From assembly GCA_017506865.1 (NCBI GenBank), contig JAFCMP010000079.1, positions 62,001 to 126,000 on the forward strand: a DNA stretch of 64,000 nt, in the 5' to 3' direction. The translations under genes and the position numbers were made by a program. Source of the DNA: Tribonema minus (lineage: Eukaryota > Sar > Xanthophyceae > Tribonematales > Tribonemataceae). Under the pieces are notes generated by a model. That model had not been told where the DNA came from, made no database searches, and saw only the letters and a program-made list of their open reading frames with translations. Below are positions 56,955 through 64,000 of this stretch, piece by piece (positions within the stretch are counted from its first letter, which is position 1; each line of letters starts with the position of its first letter).

Positions 56955-59900
56955 ATGCGTACCGGCCCAGAGCATCTGCGACAGCGCGTACGAAACGCTG
57001 CGTGTCTGGCGGCTGTAGGGCTGCAGAGCTGCTCATGTGCGGCCTTTGCAGTGAAAAGTGCGGCGGCGTTGCATGATGGCAGCAGCAGCGCACTCTCAGC
57101 ATGGGCAGCGGCATCGCCACTATCTGCAATAGGGAGTCATGTCAGCCACAGCAGGGATCGTCCAGCTTCCGTTACGTTGGCGCACGTTGCGCCGTGTCGA
57201 GCCAGCAAGACAAGGCGATGGTCCGCTGCAGCGGAGTCTACTGGCGCCGTCAGCGGCAGGAGCAGCACTTGCAGACATCCGCAGTGCATGCAACATTACA
57301 AGCAACATACGGTGAGGGCCAGCATGCACGCATGATGAAATGTCGAGCAGGACATTTGCTGCGCTTGAACTGCATTTGCGATCCACACTCGGCTGCACCG
57401 ACAGGACAGCGCTTACCTCTCACACTGTGACTCACTCTGCTTCCATGCCGCTCCTGTATGTGTCCTGCGCTGGGCAGCCATGGCGGCGGCGCAGCGCATT
57501 GTGGGCCATCAGCCTGCCCAGCGCCGGCGGAGACAGCTGGCCAGGGGACGACCCGCAGCCCACAGTCGCCAAACGCGGCGGCAGCAGCGGCGCAGCTGCC
57601 TACCTCGCGTGCCTGAGCGATGGCGTCAAGTTTGAACTTGAATTAGACGGGCTGCTCCCGGACAGCGCCGCCGCCGCAGCCGCCGCCGCTGACGCCGTCG
57701 CGCCACCGGTCAATGGCGTCAGCAGCGCAGATGCCAGCGGGTTGGGGGGCCAGGTATTGCTAAACGGAGCGGCGGGCGCGAATGGCGCCAGCCAGCTTGC
57801 AGCCCCGCCCAATGGCGACAGTGCAGCGGGCGCGGTCATGGGGTTAGGAGACGCTGTGTGGGCGGGGGCTGGCAGCCAGGCAACGGCGGCGGACGGCGGC
57901 GCGCTGAGCAGCGATGTGGCAGCAGAGGACGTGCAGGTGCTAGAAGCTGCAGCGGCAGACATGAGGTGAGTTGGCGCGTCGCGCACTGACTGTTGAGCAG
58001 CGAGCGTAGTCAGAGGTGGGCGTCTTTGCGCCCTTGTATTGTGGAGTCAGCTGCACCACAAGGCGGCCGAGCGCTGCAGCGGCGATGCGTCCGCGCAGTC
58101 GCTCACCCATCGTGGCCATCGCGCATGATCAGGCCGCGGTGCGTGCACATCTTTACGGTTCACTGAGCACATGAGACCGCGTCGTATTGACAGCTCACGC
58201 TGCTTGTCCCCCCATCCGCCGCCACGACCGTGCGACAGGGCGGAGCCGCCGCCGGGCGGCGGTCCCGCCGTCGCGCTGAGCCTCACGGAGCTCATCAGCC
58301 AGCTCACCACGTTCCTCTTGGAGAACGGCGCGTCGCACTACGAAGTGGCCAGCATGGCCAGCGCGTGGCAGCAGAGCCTCCAGGGCGACATTGACGTGGA
58401 GAGCGCCGCCGCGGTGGGGGACCTGGACGCGGGCGCGCGGCAGCAGCGCAGCAGCAGCGGCAGCAGCGGCGGCGGCAGCGGCGGCGGCGGCAGCGGCAAC
58501 GGCGCGCTGCGGCTCGGGACGGGCGTGGTGGCGCAGGCGGCGGGGCTTGTGGACGGGGAGGGGGGGGACTGGAGGGAGAATCTGGGGGCGCTGGTGGAGG
58601 CGGGCTTTACGGGCTCAGGTACAGGCGTCATGGAGTTAGGGTTAGGGATAGGGTAAGGCTAGGCTTTACAGGCTCAGATACATACAGGCGGAGAAACAGG
58701 CTGCGGGTGCGCTGTGGGAGTGAGCACGTAGGTGCACGTCGTGAATGGTGCTGCTAGTCTAGTATGTTCAGGTGCTGCTCATGGGTTAGGGTGCGCTCTT
58801 GATGGCTTCCGTGCACTGATGCTGTAAGTGCGTGTGTGCTGTGGCGCGATTTTGTGCCGTGACTAGACGACTAGCAGGATGGTCTGGTTGAGGGCAGGGG
58901 GAGAGGGCTGCATCTCGGCAATGCAGGCAGTTGTTTCCATTGTCTGGTGCATGCATACATAGACTGTTGTTAGAGCAGCAGATACCGCTGTACGTTTCCG
59001 GTATAGGGCAGGAATGAGCTTAGAGTGCAGGCAGCATTCAATTACACCACCGCTTCTCGAGCAAGAGGTCCAGTTTGGGGCAGGAACCACAGACATAGTT
59101 GACTTACACTTGTCAATCAAGAGGTGATGCATGTTCTGTGTGCAAGGTAGTGATGCACCAGTTTGTTCACACATACCCCTCATCACTTCAACCTGGCGGT
59201 GACGCGCCACCTCTTTCGTTCTGCTCAGTATCACAACCTGTCTGGTGCACTGGGACAGTCCCAAGGCTCGGCAAATCTTGAGGATATGCTACATGCTTTC
59301 GCACTGCTTGCCCCAGTGGTGTGTACCTCCATCTTTGCGTTGCAACGACTTGCCAAGTGGCTCCGTAACCGCCATGTCAATCTTCAGCGCAGTACATACA
59401 ATGTGTGAGGTTGGTGCCTTGTTGAACATTTCCGTTGCAATCAGTGACTTCAACATTGACTTGAAGTATCGCTCGAGGGCCCACGAACAACTGACCAGCA
59501 GTGCGCTCGTGATCTAGCTGAGCTCACGCTACCTAGCTGAGCTCACGTGACCTAGCTGAGCTCTGTTTGTGGTTGTGGTGTGTCGTCCGTCTGCAGATCT
59601 GGCCAACATGGCTGTCAAGATGCCGCAGCTGCTGGACATGTGCTTCAGGTGAGCAGTGGGCATAAACATCAGCATCAGTGTTTGTGCAGATCGCTGATGG
59701 GGCCTGGGGTTGCTGGTAGGCGTCGTGGCATGCTTCAAACTCACTTTGTCACTCGCACTGCTGTAGTCAAGCTGCCACTGGTGCCCCCTGAGCGAACGCC
59801 AGCAGCGGTGCTGAGCACTGCGAGCGGTGGCGCGCTCGGCTGCCATGGCTGTGGCTGTTCAGCGCTGCTTGTTATCACGTGTGATCATGATGTCATCATG

Positions 59901-62900
59901 ATTGTCGCCACTGCGGAGCTTCAACTCGAATGTGGTTCCCTTTCTGTGTTGGTGTTGTACAGTAAGCGTATGTGATGTGCCGTAGACGACGCAGAAGCAC
60001 TTGCTGTGAGAGCGACACTGTGGTAGCCATGCATATGGTAGCCGCTGGGACTTCACTGACGATACACTCATGTGTGTGTATCGTCATGGTACGCGCAAGT
60101 ACGGTGCCATGCAGCGTGGGCACAGTACAGCGCCTGTCCTGGAGCCCTCACAGCATCAGCGCCGCTCAACAATACTTCAAGTAATCAATAAGCACTCACG
60201 CTGGCCGTCGATGGTGCGCAGCCCCCTCTGAACGCGGTGCCGCGCGATGGCATCACGATCCACTTTCACATCATGAATCACATCATGATTCACACACTAC
60301 GATTTACGTGCGTGCAGCGTGCAGCGCGGACGTGGTTCCCGTGATGGAGCTCATGCCCAAAGCGGCGCCGCGCGATCGCATCACGATTCCTGTGTGCTTC
60401 ACATCATGATTCCCATCATGAATGACATCATGATTCACACACTACGATTCACGTGGGCGCAGCGCGGACGTGGTCCCCGTGATGGAGCTCATGCGGCAGG
60501 AGCTGGGGTTCCGGCCGACGGACGCGCGGCGCGTGCTGCGGAGGGCCCCGCAGGTGCTGCTGCCGCGACAGGACGGCTCCACGCCCGTTGACACCATCGC
60601 GGCGCTGCAGGCGCTGGGCCTGAAGCCCAAGATGGTCAGCATGGAGGTCATCAGGTGCGCACACAAGGGGGAGGGGGTAAATGATGTGTAGTGTGACGCA
60701 ATTTGCGTGTGGTGTTGTAGCGATGCGGTGCAGCCACGGGGGGGTAAACGATGTGTGGCTTGACGCGATTTGCGTGCCGTGTTGTAGTGACGCGATGTAG
60801 CCAAAGATGGTGAGCGTGGAGGTCATCAGGTGCGCGGGCAGGAGGGGGGGGGGGGGGGGGGTAGCAGTGTGCGTCGCGGCGCTTTTTGTGCCGTTGTTAT
60901 ATTAGGTCCTTCTTGTCGAGGGCGACTGTTGCTGAGAGCTGGGTGGGAGGAGGGGTGCGTGTGCAAAAGTCACAGGGGGCGCAGGGGCGGTGGATTGAGG
61001 GTGGGTCAAGGGCAGTCAGTATGGAGGCGCATTGTGTCCATCTAGGGTTTGGGCTGAGCTCTGGTGTATCAAAGTGACAGCGGGCCGCCTGCGCGGCCAA
61101 TAAGGTTCGGAGCAGTTCACAGAGACACGGGTGTGAGGCATGTATGTATCGCCATGCAGCGCACAACTGCCCTGACAGAGGCCAGTACTTGCATCATCAA
61201 GACATGAAGTGGAGATCAGGCATAGTCTATAGACCAGTACAGTAGTAAGCACACTGTGCAATGCGATCCGAACAGCGGCTGCATCCATTGGCAATCACAG
61301 GTCCGCATGCACACGAGACCACCACTAGCCCCCTGTTGTGCTAAACCCAGCCCCCATCTCTGACCCCCTCCCCCAAACCTCAATATTGCAGATGGCCGCG
61401 GTTGCTCACCTACTCGCCGGCGTCGCTGATGGAGCTGGCCACGTGGCTGGGGAGCGCGGAGGTGGGGATGCGCGCCGCCTCGGACGACTCCAGCGCCGTT
61501 TCGCTGAACGTTCTGCGGCAGGCGCCGTGGCTCGCGGAACACGACTTGGAGACGCAGCTGCGGCCCGTCGCGCGCTACCTGCAGGAGTCGCTGGGGATAC
61601 GGGACATGCAGCGCGTGTTGAGAGCGTACCCTCAGGTGCGTCGTGAGTTAGCAGTAGTGGGGGTGAGTAGGTATTGTGTATGTGACAGGGTAGGGTTAGG
61701 GTTAGGGTTAGGGTTGGGTGTGGGCAGTGCTTGCATCGGTTTGGGGGGAGGGGGAGGGGGCATAGGGTGGCAGTTACCTACACGTGGCCCATCGAGGCAT
61801 CCTTGGGCGTGCGGCGATGCGTACAAGGGTCATGCACTTGCCAATTAGGATGACAAGGATGAGCACGCGACACCCGTCACGACACCCGCTGTCGGCGCGG
61901 TGACACGACGCATGGGTCTGCTTGGCCTTTACCGTTCGTGACTGCCTTCTGTTTTCAGTCAGCATGCGGAGCACTGCTGGCAGGCTTGCCCTGTCAGATG
62001 TGCAGCTACAGTAGCATGTGGTGGTGCGCTGGTGGAGTGGCAACCCTAACCCTAGCCCGAGTTTTGCAAACTTCTGTCGGTCAAGGGCTGCGCACAGGTT
62101 CTGCAAAGGGATCCACGATTGCATGCGAAGCCTTGTGGGGCTGATGCGTGACTGGAAGTTGTGAAGTTGGCAGTTATGAAGGTGGCAGTTACACATCCCG
62201 CAAGGGTTGCGTTCACCCTTGACTGCTTCAAAGCTGTGGCTGAAGGGGCTGCGGTGCTGTCTGTCGCCTTGTTGATCTGCAGATACTGTGCTGCAGCATC
62301 ACCAAAGACCTGGAGCCGCGCGTGTGGTTCTTGACAGAGGAGGTCGGCATCAACGAGGTGAGGCATGAGTCATGACAGATGACAGCGCTCAAATCATGCT
62401 AAGTCGACGATGCAATGTACATGCTCTTGCTGCGCTGTTCCAAATGCCTGTTGTACCCTGCTAGTTCAATTGGTCATTGTGCCAGTTCATTTGTCGGCAT
62501 GGTCAGCAATGTTTGCAAGCTTGCACCGGCAATCTCAGGATCACCAGCACACCTATAGGGGTGTACGCTTTGTGGTGTACTCTGCTATACCTGCACACAC
62601 CCGGCGCCGTCAGGAGGATGCCGCCGAGGCATTGCGTATTACCGGATGTACTTGCGGTGTGTACCCCGCAATGCAGGCAATGTCGTTCCGATGCCACGCG
62701 CACTGCCATCGAGCACGTTTCACGACCCCGCGCAACTTGCCCTGTCGAATCTGTCCAGGAGGACGTGCCGCGCGTGGTGCAGACGTTCCCGCTGCTGTTT
62801 GCGGTGCCGGTGGAGCGCATGCGCGGCGTGTACGGCCTGCTGGCCAGCGAGCTGCTCATCACCAGACCGGACATCACCAAGATCGTGCGCGCGTTCCCGT

Positions 62901-63353
62901 CGCTGCTGGGCCTGGAGCCGGAGGTGAGCGCGCGCAGTCACCTGGAAATTGAAGTTCACAGCTGTGGGTGAAGTTCGGAGGCGCCGCGCGGATGCCGCGT
63001 GCGGGGTTGCATGCGTCACGCCGTTGGCCGTTGCTCGTGTCGAAGGCGAGAGATCGTGGCTGTCTTGTGCATCTCACAAAGTGTAACGCTGTGCTCTGCA
63101 CCCCCACTTTTGTGATCCCCCTGCACGCGCCACGCAATCCGCTCACACGACCGTTGACTCTATCTACTGACTCCATCTATTGACTCGCGTCGCCGCTGCC
63201 TCCTCCATGCGTGTTGCGTGCGCGCGCAGAAGCACGTGCGCGCCGTGGTGGCGTACATGCGCAGCCTGGGCATCCAGAACATAGGGCGCTTTGTCTCGCG
63301 CCTGCCGCCCGTGCTCGGCTACGACGTCAGCAACAACCTCATGCCCAAGATGG
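56955..63353 (+). CDS. mTERF-repeat protein, probably organelle-targeted; 3' end outside window
   Basis: Nine exons in phase: 56955-57311, 57478-57965, 58239-58618, 59597-59648, 60463-60654, 61392-61635, 62283-62357, 62759-62923 and 63230-63353; the gene continues beyond 64000. mTERF proteins wrap organelle nucleic acid with helical repeats and affect transcription, splicing or translation in mitochondria and plastids. Repeat signatures are seen: LGFRPTDARRVLRRAPQVL, ALGLKPKMVSMEVIRRWPRL, QTFPLLFAVPVERMRGVYGL, TKIVRAFPSLLGLEPE, and SLGIQNIGRFVSRLPPVLGY, all following the pattern (helix)-P-x-(L/V)L. Exon 1 is rich in Ala, Ser and Arg with few acidic residues, as in a transit peptide, and supports the chosen ATG. 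Exons 2-3 encode Ala/Gly-rich spacers with one conserved-looking stretch (LTELISQLTTFLLENGASHY). Exon edges around 60463 and 60654 are duplicated in the introns. Confidence 0.8.
59511..59565. repeat. Short tandem repeat, about 20-bp unit, three copies
   Basis: CTAGCTGAGCTCACG recurs three times (the last copy imperfect) just upstream of the mTERF exon at 59597. Confidence 0.85.
60325..60355. repeat. Copy of mTERF exon 5' edge
   Basis: GCAG followed by CGCGGACGTGGTTCCCGTGA and TGGAGCTCATG duplicates, with one substitution, the acceptor and first 31 nt of the true exon at 60463-60493. The intervening ATCATGATTCACACACTACG repeat is also duplicated (about 60275 and 60428). Confidence 0.88.
60668..60836. 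repeat. About 75-bp tandem repeat carrying a copy of an mTERF exon 3' edge
   Basis: Units share GTAAAYGATGTGT, GACGCRATTTGCGTG and GTGTTGTAG. The last unit ends with CCAAAGATGGTGAGCGTGGA and GGTCATCAGGTGCGC, matching the real exon end and donor at 60626-60660 with few changes. Confidence 0.85.
61687..61716. repeat. Interstitial telomere-type island, TTAGGG units
   Basis: Four consecutive GGGTTA units, the last degenerating to GGGTTGGG, in an mTERF intron on the opposite strand sense to the 53.4 kb island. Confidence 0.9.
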
Positions 63354-64000
63354 GTGAGTCTGAGTTGCATTCACAAGTCGTGCATCAGCGCTCAGCGTCC
63401 TCAAGCGAGCGCTGGCGCAGCGGGGCGCAGGAGACTGCGCTCGTTTGAATGAACGTGGGCTGTTTGATGCATGCGTGAACACACCCCAGTTTGAAGTTCC
63501 TATTTCTGTTTGTGTCTGGTACGTACTTGCGTAATGTCGCTGCCAACAAGGCTGAGGTGCGAGTACTCCGACACTACACCAACTTTGAACGTGTGCCACA
63601 GATGCATGTACGGTTAGCAATTGGTTGGTGACGCAACTGCGCCGCTGCCAACAGTTCTGCTTGTGTGCAGGCTGCTGCGCCATGCATGCGATATGTAGGG
63701 TATGTAGCTTCAACCCGCCTGTACACAAGCAGCGTGCCAGCAGCGGCTCCTGCATAGGATAAGGTGCTGCCTGAGACTGCTTCTCTCGCCTGCTGGGCAC
63801 TGCCGCGCTTGATGTACTGCAGTGTTCGGACAGCGCCATCCCTCCTGGCCCCGCTACTGCACTTGCCGCAGCCTGAAAATATGTCATGTAGCTGTAGTGA
63901 CTTTCATGTCATCATCCCGTCAGGCCCTATCACTGCCCTATCACTGCTCATATGCAAACTACCACCCCCCCCCCCCCCACACACACACACACACACCAGC
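63354..64000. other. mTERF intron running to the window edge
   Basis: It begins with the donor GTGAGT after the codons for LMPKM plus G. No further acceptor-exon with mTERF similarity was found before 64000. The sequence ends in a C run and a (CA)n run. Confidence 0.55.

Noticed and set aside
60325..60355. An additional real mTERF exon
   Set aside because: It copies only the first about 31 nt of the exon at 60463 and then diverges without a donor, so it is a partial duplicate.
1..64000. CRISPR arrays, bacterial operons, Shine-Dalgarno sites, tRNA and rRNA genes
   Set aside because: Repeats are degenerate tandem duplications without spacer structure; genes are intron-bearing and eukaryotic; no tRNA B-box or rRNA core sequence was seen by eye.

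Overview
This 64 kb window is nuclear DNA of a eukaryote, not bacterial. Every convincing gene is split by GT-AG introns and the translated exons match eukaryote-only families: Sec62, PKA regulatory subunit, ribosomal protein eL38, cap methyltransferase, SLC25 carrier and mTERF. Cycloeucalenol cycloisomerase and a large mTERF-repeat protein with an organelle-type N-terminus point to a plant-like or algal lineage. A fungal-type Zn2Cys6 factor, a type-II-like PKA regulatory subunit and a TKL kinase with a TGSxRYMAPEVA activation segment argue against a land plant. TTAGGG-type repeats lie inside introns. My best guess is a unicellular alga of uncertain phylum. Exons are GC-rich and Ala/Gly-rich; introns and spacers are more AT-rich, with many homopolymers and short tandem duplications.

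Layout. 0.4-1.8 kb: Sec62 (-). 2.2-4.9 kb: PKA regulatory subunit (+). 5.9-8.5 kb: coiled-coil/LRR protein (+). 9.5-13.2 kb: cycloeucalenol cycloisomerase (-), head to head with inositol-pentakisphosphate 2-kinase (+, 13.3-15.2 kb). 15.2-19.5 kb: gene-poor, with degenerate tandem repeats and a decayed Helitron-like gene. 19.5-21.6 kb: Zn2Cys6 factor (+). 21.6-24.8 kb: no recognisable gene. 24.8-31.2 kb: 11-exon cap guanine-N7 methyltransferase (-), with an N-terminal SPOC-like domain and FAPQ-repeat tails, head to head with eL38 (+, 31.4-32.1 kb). 34.5-38.9 kb: SMUBP2/IGHMBP2-type helicase (+). 41.6-48.5 kb: GAF-TKL protein kinase (-). 49.2-54.8 kb: mitochondrial carrier (-). 55.4-56.0 kb: a short TIR element. 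57-64 kb: mTERF protein (+), running off the window.

Gene models were built by hand. Each junction was accepted only if GT/AG sites, reading phase and family alignment agreed. All complete models are multiples of three except the kinase, which has one extra base in its last exon. There is no operon logic; shared biology is limited to sterol/ER functions (CPI1, Sec62), nucleotide/phosphate signalling (PKA-R, IPK1) and RNA processing (cap methyltransferase, SMUBP2, eL38).

The most unusual signals are: (1) the SPOC-like/cap-methyltransferase fusion with FAPQ-type repeats on both sides; (2) repeated 'echoes' of exon edges plus their splice sites inside neighbouring introns in at least four genes, mostly in the right half, the part that also carries the TTAGGG islands; (3) an inferred 11-nt microexon in CPI1.
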